The notes under the pieces are model-generated. The model worked only from the letters and a program-made list of their open reading frames with translations, made no database searches and was not told the origin of the DNA. Below, piece after piece: positions 52,764 to 61,883 of a stretch of DNA of 64,000 nucleotides (its first letter is position 1; every line of letters begins with the position of its first letter). The stretch is from positions 1-64,000 of the forward strand of contig NZ_JAFMZO010000003.1 of NCBI RefSeq assembly GCF_024436395.1, in the 5' to 3' direction. Position numbers and translations under genes: made by a program. Source of the stretch: Paradesertivirga mongoliensis (GTDB lineage: Bacteria > Bacteroidota > Bacteroidia > Sphingobacteriales > Sphingobacteriaceae).

Positions 52764-53007
52764 CCAGCTAACGCAGGTTGATCCATCAGGCGTCCTATCT
52801 CTCTGGCTTATGCCATAGCTGCGCTACTCATTGATCTGTTTTTCCGGTATATTTATTCTAAAATCATTCCCGGCAGAGTATAAAACTTGAGCCGGGGTGT
52901 CTTTTTAGCCGGTTGCCATTGATAAAGCAACCAAAAACTTCATTATTTTAGAGTGCGAATGAGCTTATCCACTTACCGGGAGAGGCTGTACCATAACCAG
53001 ATAACCA

Positions 53008-54369
53008 ATGAGTCTTCAAAAACTGATCTTACGAACCACCTTTCTCCTCTTTATTTTTGTTTGCCTGGCCTTAACCGGCAGAAGCCAGGAAATGGGTGCC
53101 GATGAAAAAAAATCTATGGAAAAGGCCAGCTATCCGGGCCTAAAAGGGGCAGGAAAAGGCCTAACAGGCCCGGGCTCGAACCTTCCGCCAGAAAAAATGG
53201 AATGGTGGCTCGATCAAAAGTTCGGGATGTTTATTCACTGGGGATTATATACAATTCCGGCGACGGGAGAATGGACAATGTTTAATCAGAAGATCCCTGC
53301 CGAAGAATATGCCAAACTTGCTGACGAATTCAAACCCAGGTCCTTCAGCGGGAAACGATGGGCCTCCATTGCCAAAGATGCCGGGATGAAGTACATGGTG
53401 ATGGTTGCCCGGCACCACGACGGGTTCGCTCTGTGGGATAGTCCGGCTAGCTGGAACGATTTCAATAGTATGGAGACTGCAGCTCGTAAGGATTTCGTAG
53501 CCGAATACACTGCGGCTTGCCGAAAAGCCGGTTTAAAGGTAGGTATCTACTATTCGCCGATGGACTGGCGCTTTCCTGGATATTTTGATCCCAGGGGGCT
53601 TCCGGACAATGCCGGCCTGATGAAAAAGCAGTGCTATGGGCAAGTGGAGGAATTAATGAAGAACTATGGAAAAATAGACATATTATGGTACGATGGTGCA
53701 TGGCTGGCTCATAAAGACGGAGACGCTGCTGCAGCTTGGTTTTGGGAACCTCTGAAACTCAATAAAATGGTACGAAGCTACAATCCTGATGTGGTGATCA
53801 ATCCGCGGTCGGGTATGTACGGCGACTTCCAGACCGCCGAGGGAGATGCGGAAGTAAAAGGCCCCATTATTCCGATTCCCTGGGAAAAATGTTTAAACCT
53901 GAACAGAACAAGCTGGGGATATAACAAAACGCAGAAATTAATGTCCCTTAAGGAGGCAATTACGATGCTGGTTAATACGGTAGACCGAGGAGGGAATATT
54001 TTATTAAATGTTGGTCCTGACCAGGATGGAGTGATACCAGAGACGCATGTGGAGCGCTTAAGAGAAATAGGCGCCTGGCTGAACAAAAATGGAGAAAGTA
54101 TTTATGGCACACGGCCCGGCCCTTTTCAACCCCTTGACGGAGTATATGGCGCTACCCATAAAGGAAATAAAATCTATATCCACTTAGTTAACATGCCGGA
54201 TGGAACCGCTGAACTAAAGTTGCCGCCCACCGATCAGAATATTCTCTCTTGCAGGATATTGAAAGGTCCGAAGATCAAATTCAGGCAGGATGAAACAGGG
54301 ATTACCATAATGGCTAACTGGAAGCAACTGGATTCTGTAGTACCCACCTTCGAGCTTGAGGTTAAATAG
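53008..54369 (+). CDS. Alpha-L-fucosidase GH29
   Basis: 453 residues, signal peptide around LLFIFVCLALTGRSQ. The GH29 marks are KFGMFIHWGLYTIPATGEW near residue 72, RHHDGFALWDSPAS near 133, the nucleophile Asp in YGKIDILWYDGAW near 230, and NPRSGMYGDFQTAEG near 270. A short C-terminal beta-sandwich follows (YGTRPGPFQPLDGVYGATHK). It removes terminal alpha-L-fucose outside the cytoplasm, which fits the FucP-like transporter at 16.2 kb. The gene stands alone between the XRE regulator and the convergent GH43. Confidence 0.92.
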   Translation: MSLQKLILRTTFLLFIFVCLALTGRSQEMGADEKKSMEKASYPGLKGAGKGLTGPGSNLPPEKMEWWLDQKFGMFIHWGLYTIPATGEWTMFNQKIPAEEYAKLADEFKPRSFSGKRWASIAKDAGMKYMVMVARHHDGFALWDSPASWNDFNSMETAARKDFVAEYTAACRKAGLKVGIYYSPMDWRFPGYFDPRGLPDNAGLMKKQCYGQVEELMKNYGKIDILWYDGAWLAHKDGDAAAAWFWEPLKLNKMVRSYNPDVVINPRSGMYGDFQTAEGDAEVKGPIIPIPWEKCLNLNRTSWGYNKTQKLMSLKEAITMLVNTVDRGGNILLNVGPDQDGVIPETHVERLREIGAWLNKNGESIYGTRPGPFQPLDGVYGATHKGNKIYIHLVNMPDGTAELKLPPTDQNILSCRILKGPKIKFRQDETGITIMANWKQLDSVVPTFELEVK

Positions 54370-54404
54370 ATTGCTGTTCAGGGATAGGATTAAACCGCCG
54401 GAAG

Positions 54405-55829
54405 CTATTTTTCTATGACGACCTTATCCAGGGCTACTGTATATCCCGTACTACCGTAGTTGTTTTTTCTTTTGTCGGACCAATTGGGCCGTTCTCGCAT
54501 TACAGACACCGTCATCGTATATTTCCCCTTCGGTAAAACCGGACTAAGAAATTTGAGTCCTGACACCGGATATTTAGAGTAAGTGTCGACAATCGAAGTA
54601 AATAAAACACTCCCTTTTTTATCACGGAGAATAATTCGGGCATATCCATTTTTCAATCCCGAAAAACAGTATAAACCAATTCGGGTGCCTTTGAATTTTA
54701 CCGAAAAGGATGCATCCTTACTATCCGAACTACTAAGTGATAAGCTATCGCGCCCGGCAGAATGCTGCCATTCTCCACTATACCGGATGAATTTTTTATC
54801 CGTATTTTCTATAGCTTTTCCCCTGATTGGTCTTCCAGATGCCTCTCCCGTTGAAGTATTAATATTCCAGGACACCTGGTAGTTTTGAATTGAAAGCGAT
54901 AAGCCGGAAATGGCGAAGGGTTGCCACACGTAAGTTGCGGCAGACGCTTGTTTTGGATACGACCAACGGTCGCCCATAAACATATAAGTTGTGTCTTTTG
55001 ATCCCTCGATAGGCAATACAAAAGAGGTTTGCGAGTTCCAGGTAAGCGTGCCTTCGGGTGCGAAGAACCCACGGGCTGTCCAGGGGCCTTTCAGCGATGT
55101 GGCTGTATAATAATTGTTATCATTTTTTTCCCAACTGGTGAGGTTTGAACCCAGAAAATAATAGACGCCGTCTTTCTTAAACATCGCAGGCGATTCGAAT
55201 CCGGAAGTCATGTGTTTATTTACGAGCTCACTGGCACTTTTATAGTCATCACTGAGTTTGTAAATATCGCCGCCATGTATCAACACATATCCAGAACCAT
55301 CCGTATCCTGAAAGGCACCCATGTCCCATTTCCGGATAGACTTACCATTAAACAGCAAGGGTCCTTTAAACGTGTAAGGGCCGGTTACGGACTTCGAAGT
55401 TGCATAACCAACAAATTGGTCTACATAACCAAGTGTATCTACATGCATATACATTACATATTCGCCGGTTTGCGGGCATTTCATCACTTTGGGGCGCTCT
55501 CCTACCCTATCAGGGCCTAATTTTCCGGATGGCTGAACCGGCAATGCAATACTTTCAAATTTCCAGTTATAAAGATCTGCAGACGAATAACAATTGAAGC
55601 CTACGAACGCATTACTCGTATCTGTATGCGCTTCTCCAAAAAGGTAATATCTGCCATTATCCCTGATAATATTTGCACCATGGGCGCTAACTACATTTCC
55701 TTTATCATCATACCAGGGTATTCCCGAATAAACCGCATCATACCTGGCCGCTCTCTGAGCCATTGAAAGATGAGATAGTGACAGAAGTACCACCGCGAAA
55801 GATAACTTGCTTAGAAATTTAGGTGTCAT
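54405..55829 (-). CDS. GH43-type propeller enzyme, atypical
   Basis: 474 residues, signal peptide around LSFAVVLLSLSHLSMAQ. The propeller part (residues about 30-310) has YDDKGNVVSAHGANIIRDNG, KWDMGAFQDTDGSGYVLIHG and SGFESPAMFKKDGVYYFLGS. The second Asp and the acid Glu are in place. The usual general-base Asp position carries AHGAN, as in some GH43 subfamilies such as exo-galactanase-like groups. A C-terminal beta-sandwich (about 340-474; FSVKFKGTRIGLYCFSGLKN; YTVALDKVVIEK) resembles a carbohydrate-binding module. Subfamily and substrate are uncertain. Confidence 0.75.
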   Translation of the reverse strand: MTPKFLSKLSFAVVLLSLSHLSMAQRAARYDAVYSGIPWYDDKGNVVSAHGANIIRDNGRYYLFGEAHTDTSNAFVGFNCYSSADLYNWKFESIALPVQPSGKLGPDRVGERPKVMKCPQTGEYVMYMHVDTLGYVDQFVGYATSKSVTGPYTFKGPLLFNGKSIRKWDMGAFQDTDGSGYVLIHGGDIYKLSDDYKSASELVNKHMTSGFESPAMFKKDGVYYFLGSNLTSWEKNDNNYYTATSLKGPWTARGFFAPEGTLTWNSQTSFVLPIEGSKDTTYMFMGDRWSYPKQASAATYVWQPFAISGLSLSIQNYQVSWNINTSTGEASGRPIRGKAIENTDKKFIRYSGEWQHSAGRDSLSLSSSDSKDASFSVKFKGTRIGLYCFSGLKNGYARIILRDKKGSVLFTSIVDTYSKYPVSGLKFLSPVLPKGKYTMTVSVMRERPNWSDKRKNNYGSTGYTVALDKVVIEK

Positions 55830-56110
55830 TTCAATAATTGGTTTTATATAGATGGAAGGTTATTTTTAAAGGTGCCTTAACTTTGATTTTGATGGTGGGA
55901 ACCTCCTTGTTTTTCCTAAAAGAGAAAAGAGATGGGGCAAATTAATATCAGTGAGAATAATATGCGTTTCATGGCTCCAAAATAATGGATTTATTTTGGG
56001 ATAAACTAAATCTGTATTAAGTGGGCATGCATTGGGCTGGTAAAGCAATGCTTTTTCTACTCCATCGCTGCCGACTCCAGGTAAGCAGAGGTAATACAGT
56101 GCTTTTATTT

Positions 56111-56118
56111 TACCTTTG
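56111..56118 (+). promoter_or_regulatory. -7 promoter element TACCTTTG
   Basis: TACCTTTG lies four bases before the ATG at 56123, implying a leaderless or nearly leaderless transcript. It decides the start: codons upstream of it (from 56021) would be untranscribed. Confidence 0.55.
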
Positions 56119-56122
56119 CAAT

Positions 56123-56347
56123 ATGTCCATTCAAGAATTAGAAGACTTTTTTAAGAGCAGAGAACTACCGGCCGAAATAAGCACACATCCGGCTATCAAG
56201 ATTGTAGACGTTCCGAAGTTTATAGAAACTCAGTTAATTCAAATCAGAACACATGGAGTGAAAACCCCTGCGTATGACAGGTTGGTGGAGCTGAAGGAGT
56301 GGTTTTTACGGAAAGAAAACGGGGGTGAGATGGTTTCTGATTCTTAA
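56123..56347 (+). CDS. Small protein, DUF6965-like
   Basis: 74 residues from the ATG at 56123 (MSIQELEDFFKSRELPAEIS). Mostly helical, with a conserved-looking VPKFIETQLIQIRTHGVKTP and ELKEWFLRKENG. Proteins with this layout occur widely in Sphingobacteriaceae; function unknown. Supported by the promoter just upstream. Confidence 0.6.
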   Translation: MSIQELEDFFKSRELPAEISTHPAIKIVDVPKFIETQLIQIRTHGVKTPAYDRLVELKEWFLRKENGGEMVSDS

Positions 56348-56454
56348 GACCTGTATTTCAACTGCTAACAGGGCTTTGTACTGCGGATATATCTCACACG
56401 CAGACTCTCACTTTCCGTCTCGCCCTGCGCCTAACTGTTCGGGTTGTGCCCTTC

Positions 56455-57189
56455 TTAACGGCTCCCAGCACTAACTTTCTTCATCCAGAAATTTCGTCCG
56501 AAAACTTTGAACCTATCCCCTCTATCCTGATTTGGAAACAGTTCAAGGCGCATATTCACGTCATCCATAAAACCAATAAAAGCGGGTAGTGTAGTCTCGG
56601 AGTTATAAAAATCTACTGTTATCGGCTGCCTTGAAAAATCAACTTTGTAGCTAAAGTTTTCAGTTTTCATCGAATTGGTTAAAACTGCACTGACACTGTC
56701 TTTAAACGTAAGACCGCCCTCCTGCATACCTCCTTTAAAGTAATGTTTCCAGTCCCCTATCAGATCACCATAAGAGGGCTTATGAAAATCCGAAGCCCGA
56801 TAACTTATTTTTTTAAATACGAGTAGTCTTTTTTTAGTTGTATCTGCATTGCGGGGTATATCCGATTCACTCTTATACAAGAGAGTGCTATCATTCAACA
56901 GCTGAATACCTGCTTTTCTGTAGCGCTTTTTCTCGCTGTGTAGATCGAATGTATACCGAATACTGCTTCTACCTTTCTTTGATAACAGGCTATACTGCAA
57001 ACGATTGGTTATTAAACCGTTCATAGAAGCCCAATACGCCTGATTTTCGTTGATAAAAACAAGGTCTGATTTAAAGTTAGGTTCCGAGCATCTCCAGCGC
57101 CCCACTAAGTCAATAGTACGTAGGTCCTGCCCGTAACCGGTCAAACAAAAAAAGGTAGAAATAACCCACAAAAAAGCTCTTTTAAACAT
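56455..57189 (-). CDS. Secreted protein with two lipocalin-like halves
   Basis: About 244 residues from the ATG at 57189 (MFKRAFLWVISTFFCLTGYG, a signal peptide). The mature part contains two similar modules, each beginning with L-V/I-G-x-W: LVGRWRCSEPNFKSDLVF near residue 26 and LIGDWKHYFKGGMQEGGLTF near 145. That opening is typical of lipocalin-like/DUF4488 domains. No binding partner is evident. The frame is open a little further to 57213. Confidence 0.6.
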   Translation of the reverse strand: MFKRAFLWVISTFFCLTGYGQDLRTIDLVGRWRCSEPNFKSDLVFINENQAYWASMNGLITNRLQYSLLSKKGRSSIRYTFDLHSEKKRYRKAGIQLLNDSTLLYKSESDIPRNADTTKKRLLVFKKISYRASDFHKPSYGDLIGDWKHYFKGGMQEGGLTFKDSVSAVLTNSMKTENFSYKVDFSRQPITVDFYNSETTLPAFIGFMDDVNMRLELFPNQDRGDRFKVFGRNFWMKKVSAGSR

Positions 57190-57455
57190 AGATAAGTATA
57201 GGAATTTTCTCACGTCTATAAAAATCCCTCATTTCGGGGAACAATTATGCGGTGTTGGTATCCTCACGAAATTACTCGTATGTTTCGACACGAATTGGAG
57301 AGAATGCTGAAGCTTACCGATCGAACGCGGGTGTCTAAACCCGGTTGAAGCGGATACCGGCCCCGGAGCCTAATGCCTCGTGCCGTATAAGCGTAAAACG
57401 GGACTACAGTATCCACGAAGACAAACTTTGCCTTTCCAAATCCGGAACGAAACCC

Positions 57456-57677
57456 CTACTCTTTCACCCCTCTTTTATAAATAATCAACCCGTTTAGAAA
57501 ATTCCTCAGAATCTGATCGCCGCAGGGCTTATAATTAGGATGCTCTTCTTTGCGGAATATGGCGCCGAGCTCGGTTTTGGTAATGCGGAAGTCGACGAGG
57601 GCAAGCACTTTGATAATATCGTCGTCGGTAAATTTAAGCGCTACGCGCAGTTTCTTCATGATATCGTTATTGCTCAT
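57456..57677 (-). CDS. DUF1456 domain protein
   Basis: 73 residues: MSNNDIMKKLRVALKFTDDD, then FRITKTELGAIFRKEEHPNY and the C-terminal CGDQILRNFLNGLIIYKRGV. This is one DUF1456 repeat; the E. coli YehS form has two. Function unknown. Only two bases separate it from mnmE, with which it is co-transcribed. Confidence 0.8.
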   Translation of the reverse strand: MSNNDIMKKLRVALKFTDDDIIKVLALVDFRITKTELGAIFRKEEHPNYKPCGDQILRNFLNGLIIYKRGVKE

Positions 57678-57679
57678 AG

Positions 57680-59047
57680 TTACTTTCCGATACAGAATTT
57701 GGAGAAGATGTTTTCTAAAAGATCATCGGTGGTCACCGTCCCGGTTATCTCGCCAAGATAATGCAGGGCCTGTTTGATGTCCATCGATAGAAAGTCGGAT
57801 GTTACCGGGTTATCGATACCATAAAGTACCCGTTCCAATGCGTCCCGGGTTTTTTGTAAAGCCTCAACATGTCGCACATTACTTACCAAAACATCGTCTG
57901 TACTGATTTTGTGCAGGTTCACTTTTCGTAAGATCTCGTCCTTAAGTTCATCGATGCCTTCCTTGTTTTTGGCCGAGATAAAGCTTGGGTTTAATGTCGC
58001 TAACTCCTGCTGCTGTTGCGGGCTTAACAGATCACTTTTATTTACTACGGTTACATGAGGAATATGTAACTGGCCGACTTCTTCCGTCTGCTGTTTGATT
58101 GTGTCGGTACTTTGCAATGGATCCACCAGGTAGATGATGAGCTTGGCCTGTCGCATCTTTTCGTGCGTGCGTTCCACACCTTTAGCCTCAATAATATCTT
58201 CCGTTTTTCGTAGTCCGGCGGTATCTATAAAGCGAAAGAGAATCCCGCCGATGGTCATCTCGTCTTCAATAGTATCCCGGGTGGTTCCGGCAATGTCGGA
58301 TACTATGGCGCGCTCTTCGTTAAGGAGTGCGTTCAGGAGGGTTGATTTTCCAACGTTTGGCTTTCCGGCAATGACGACTGGGACACCGTTCTTCATAACG
58401 TTACCTTGCTCGAAGGAACGGATAAGCCGGGTTAATACTCTGGTGATCTGAAGAATGAGTTGTTTTAATTGATCGCGGTTTGCGAACTCAACATCCTCTT
58501 CCGAGAAATCGAGTTCGAGCTCAATAAGCGAGGCAAAGTTGATAAGTTGTTCCCGCAAGGCTTTTAATTCGCTGGAAAATCCACCGCGCATTTGCTGCAT
58601 AGCTACCTGATGAGAAGCGGAAGAGTTGGACGCAATTAAATCGGCCACAGCCTCTGCCTGAGAAAGATCAAGTCCTCCGTTTAAGAACGCTCTCAAGGTA
58701 AATTCGCCCGGTTTAGCAGCTCTGGCACCCTCTTTTATCATCAGCTTTATGATGCTCTCAATAATATAAGGAGATCCGTGGGTGGAGATCTCAACCACAT
58801 TTTCTCTGGTGTAAGAATGTGGTGCAATAAACAGCGACACGAGCACTTCATCCAAAATCGTCTCCCCTTCACGGATAGTACCAAAATGAATAGTATGCGA
58901 AGCTTGCTTCTCGAGATCCCTGCTTTTGAATACGCGGTTAGTTATCCCAATAGCATGGGGGCCCGAAAGCCGGATAACAGCGATTGCGCCGATTCCGGAG
59001 GGGGTGGCAAGAGCTACAATGGTGTCGGGGTTGGTGTTATTTATCAC
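57680..59047 (-). CDS. mnmE: tRNA modification GTPase MnmE
   Basis: About 455 residues. The N-terminal tetrahydrofolate-binding domain begins NTNPDTIVALATPSGIGAIA. GTPase motifs: G1 GKPNVGKSTLLNAL near residue 222, G2 GTTRDTIEDE, G3 DTAGLRKTED, G4 VNKSDLL. The C-terminus ends FCIGK, the conserved C-x-G-K needed for the modification. With MnmG it forms the 5-carboxymethylaminomethyl group on wobble uridine of certain tRNAs. I choose the GTG at 59047 (MINNTNPD); a TTG at 59056 lies inside the -7 promoter element. Confidence 0.95.
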   Translation of the reverse strand: MINNTNPDTIVALATPSGIGAIAVIRLSGPHAIGITNRVFKSRDLEKQASHTIHFGTIREGETILDEVLVSLFIAPHSYTRENVVEISTHGSPYIIESIIKLMIKEGARAAKPGEFTLRAFLNGGLDLSQAEAVADLIASNSSASHQVAMQQMRGGFSSELKALREQLINFASLIELELDFSEEDVEFANRDQLKQLILQITRVLTRLIRSFEQGNVMKNGVPVVIAGKPNVGKSTLLNALLNEERAIVSDIAGTTRDTIEDEMTIGGILFRFIDTAGLRKTEDIIEAKGVERTHEKMRQAKLIIYLVDPLQSTDTIKQQTEEVGQLHIPHVTVVNKSDLLSPQQQQELATLNPSFISAKNKEGIDELKDEILRKVNLHKISTDDVLVSNVRHVEALQKTRDALERVLYGIDNPVTSDFLSMDIKQALHYLGEITGTVTTDDLLENIFSKFCIGK

Positions 59048-59053
59048 AGGGCA

Positions 59054-59061
59054 CAAAGGTA
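59054..59061 (-). promoter_or_regulatory. -7 promoter element TACCTTTG for mnmE
   Basis: On the minus strand TACCTTTG ends six bases before the GTG at 59047. It fits the Bacteroidota consensus and excludes the upstream TTG as the start. Confidence 0.55.
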
Positions 59062-59256
59062 GGATTTATTGCACAGGAATTCGAGAACCGATTTTCTGGG
59101 GGTCGGCTGTGGCCATCCAAATAAAATTTCAAAAATCTCGCGAAACGGATTCTGGTGGCATGATTTTTAAGCCGATAAGGAATATAATTGGACTGTGAGC
59201 GAGGGATACTGCGAAGATTAATCAAATAAATTGATCACAATTTTAAATCTAAAACT

Positions 59257-60153
59257 ATGCGAACTGCATTATTAATTTCTGCATTTATAGTACTTTCAAT
59301 TGTTATTGCATTTACTATCCGCACTGATGTTGTTGAGGTTCCGAAACTTGTGGCGAATTCAAAGTCAGACCGCCATGAGCTTAAAGCCGGAAATGAAGAC
59401 GTGGAACTGAATGTTTTACACAAATGGGATGTCCCAGCTCAACTTAAAGAGATATCTGCATTAACGTATCTTGAAAAAGAGCGTTTCGCCTGCATCCAGG
59501 ATGAAGCAGGCAAGATTTTCATTTATAATACACACGAAAATAAGATCGAAAAAGAAATCCCTTTTGCCGGGCCCGGCGATTATGAGGGACTGGCAATTGC
59601 GGGAAAAGACGCCTACATCTTGCGTGCTGACGGCCGGATCTTCGAGATTAAGAATTACAACGGCTCCTCTCCAAAAACCATTGAACACAGAACTACTCTA
59701 AACAGGAAACACGACACCGAAGGTTTGTGCTTCGACAGCAAAAACAACCGCTTGCTGATTGCCATAAAAGGTAGTGAATCGGAATCTGACGATTACAAGG
59801 GGATTTACAGCTTTAGCCTGAACAATAAAGTATTTTCCGATCAGCCAGTGTATAAAATAGACCTGAAGAACAGTGTTTTTGAGGACATTAAAGCAAAGAA
59901 ACCGACTGATGTAATGCAACCCGCTGCTATTGCAGTGCACCCTAAAACCGGCGACCTGTATATCATGGAGGGCGCCAAACCCAAGTTATTAATAATGGGC
60001 AGCGATGGTGTGATAAAGAACCTAAAAAAGCTGAAGGATAAAGAATTCGCGCAGCCCGAAGGAATTAGTTTCAGCCCCGAGGGGCAGCTTTTTATTTCTA
60101 ATGAGGGTGGGAAGAAAGAGCCTGGGAATATTTTGGAGATTGTAGAGAGGTGA
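59257..60153 (+). CDS. SdiA-regulated-type beta-propeller protein (YjiK-like)
   Basis: 298 residues with an N-terminal hydrophobic anchor (TALLISAFIVLSIVIAFTI). The propeller repeats include LKEISALTYLEKERFACIQD, DYEGLAIAGKDAYILRADGR, HDTEGLCFDSKNNRLLIAIK and QPEGISFSPEGQLFISNEGG. These are typical of the SdiA-regulated (YjiK) family, related to phytase-like propellers. Ligand or enzyme activity is unknown. It is divergent from mnmE. Confidence 0.8.
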   Translation: MRTALLISAFIVLSIVIAFTIRTDVVEVPKLVANSKSDRHELKAGNEDVELNVLHKWDVPAQLKEISALTYLEKERFACIQDEAGKIFIYNTHENKIEKEIPFAGPGDYEGLAIAGKDAYILRADGRIFEIKNYNGSSPKTIEHRTTLNRKHDTEGLCFDSKNNRLLIAIKGSESESDDYKGIYSFSLNNKVFSDQPVYKIDLKNSVFEDIKAKKPTDVMQPAAIAVHPKTGDLYIMEGAKPKLLIMGSDGVIKNLKKLKDKEFAQPEGISFSPEGQLFISNEGGKKEPGNILEIVER

Positions 60154-60320
60154 TAACGAGATGCGTTCTGGCAGGGAATTGCAATTTACTGGAGTCACTT
60201 GAGATTATTCACGTTCCTTCGCCGTAAAAGAGGTTTTGTCCGATTCGCGAAGTGTGAGCCTTGATTAAAGGTCTCGTTAAGATTTTCTGCGTTCGCCCTC
60301 ATAGCCGGGCGGTGGCCTAG

Positions 60321-60357
60321 TCCTTTTTTCTTGATAAAAAAGTACCAAAAAATCATG
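60321..60357 (-). repeat. Inverted-repeat copy 1 of a dispersed element
   Basis: Read on the minus strand it contains TTTTTTATCAAGAAAA preceded by GATTTTTTGG, matching the plus-strand sequence at 60710-60746 with few differences. Confidence 0.6.
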
Positions 60358-60709
60358 AAAAGAAATAAGCTCAGCCGCATTTCTTTTCATCCCCACGCTC
60401 GCACTTCGGCTACTTAAGAAGGATTGAACTGTTACTTTCTTATGGGTCTGCGATTTCCGTGCAACTGTTCATATTAAGCGCCAAACATATAAGCATCCAG
60501 CAACCTCTCAACTTTACCAAACTCAAACTACGAAGACCTGCCGTCCCGTAAGTGCCGGAAAATTTCGCCAGCAGCAGGACTTGTAGGCAGGAAAAGGCAT
60601 GGGCTGGTTTCTTAGGCTAAAGCGAGTGCGCCAGGGAAAGCAGACGCAGCCTGAGCGCTGCTGGTGAAATGTGCGCGGGCCCTGCGCCCAAAAGGCACCT
60701 TCGGGATGG

Positions 60710-60746
60710 CTTGATTTTTTGCCAACTTTTTTATCAAGAAAACCGA
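60710..60746 (+). repeat. Inverted-repeat copy 2 of a dispersed element
   Basis: Plus strand: GATTTTTTGCC then ACTTTTTTATCAAGAAAA, the inverted partner of 60321-60357. The pair encloses about 350 bp. Confidence 0.6.
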
Positions 60747-60959
60747 TCCGCCAGCTGGCGGAGAGCTCATGAAAACCGATAAAAAAAACAATAAACTCCT
60801 TGAATAAAAGCAGGGTGCCTCCGCGGCGGAGAGCGGACGAAAGGAAATCATGAAAACTTAAGCTCTTCCCATCATTACAACTTTAATAGACTTCAATAAT
60901 AGAGCAAAAAAAGGAAGGAGGCATCTGCCTCCTTCCTTCGTTTAAATATTTCGTAATTC

Positions 60960-61826
60960 TTATTTCAATCGATACGTCATCGCCATACCGCTAAAACCAT
61001 TACCCATTAAAGGCTGAACGCTTAGGCCGTCTACCGCGTTCTTCTTTTTATGGAAGTGAGGCACTAAAATCCCGGTTGCCATACCAATACCGAATCCAAG
61101 AATATTATCGCTTAAGAAATGTTGACCGGCTTTTAAACGCATGTAACCAACACTACCGGCTGTTAGAGCTGCGGCTCCCCAGATGTAGGGCTTTAGCTTT
61201 GAATCAGGATTAAAGTCGGCGAACACTTTTGCGGCGAAGAAACTCGCTGCTGCCGTTGCCGCTGTATGTCCGGCGTAGAAGGAACGCTGTGAGTTCTTGC
61301 TCATGCGTTTACCATCGGCAGCACCACCGGTAGCCTCCCGGCCGTATACCAAAGGCCTCGGTCTGTCGATATAACCTGCTGATAAGGTAAATAATGCACC
61401 TGTGATGGCCATTGTTTCGAGGTATAGACCCATCACCTGCCCTGCCTTTTTACTGGTTCTTTTGTTTAGCAAACCTATAACTGGATAAGCGAAGGAAGCA
61501 TAAAATGGAAGGTAACTATTATCATCTGCTTTATTGGAGAACCAGCCTGCGCTAAAGCGGTCAAAACCGTTAACATCCTCTTTCGTCAAAGCATTAGCTT
61601 TCTCCAGGGTAAGCGGATCTTTATTTTGGATCCCTTTAAATCCTAAAAAAGTAAGACCGAGTGCGCCCGCAATGATCGGAGCATCAACAGCAAAGCGGGT
61701 AGTATAAGGCGATTCGTTCCCAGCTGCCCTAACCGGATCGCTTACAGCTAGTTGCGTGGAATCGCTTTGTGCTAATGCCCCAAAAGAAATTTTAAATACT
61801 AAGAGGAATATAAGTGTGTTTTTCAT
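60960..61826 (-). CDS. PAP2 family phosphatase-like protein
   Basis: 288 residues with signal peptide (MKNTLIFLLVFKISFGALAQ) and several membrane segments. The three phosphatase motifs are recognisable: RPRPLVY (K/R-x6-RP), SFYAGHTAATAAASFFAA (PSGH variant with YAGH), and GYMRLKAGQHFLSDNILGFG (SR-x5-H-x3-D variant). Acts on lipid or other phosphoric esters at the membrane. In motif 3 the usual Ser-Arg is Tyr-Met-Arg. Confidence 0.88.
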   Translation of the reverse strand: MKNTLIFLLVFKISFGALAQSDSTQLAVSDPVRAAGNESPYTTRFAVDAPIIAGALGLTFLGFKGIQNKDPLTLEKANALTKEDVNGFDRFSAGWFSNKADDNSYLPFYASFAYPVIGLLNKRTSKKAGQVMGLYLETMAITGALFTLSAGYIDRPRPLVYGREATGGAADGKRMSKNSQRSFYAGHTAATAAASFFAAKVFADFNPDSKLKPYIWGAAALTAGSVGYMRLKAGQHFLSDNILGFGIGMATGILVPHFHKKKNAVDGLSVQPLMGNGFSGMAMTYRLK

Positions 61827-61883
61827 ACAATTTCTAATTTATAAGTTAACACCACTTATCAATAATTGTTTAGTGAGGCCCGT

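Larger units (their letters stand above)
60154..60959. other. Gene-free region with dispersed repeat
   Basis: About 800 bp between two intact genes. Open frames here (for example 60612-60851) have compositions typical of repeats and not of proteins. A pair of inverted repeat copies lies at 60321-60357 and 60710-60746, embedded in G+C-rich stretches. This looks like an intergenic dispersed element. Confidence 0.5.
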
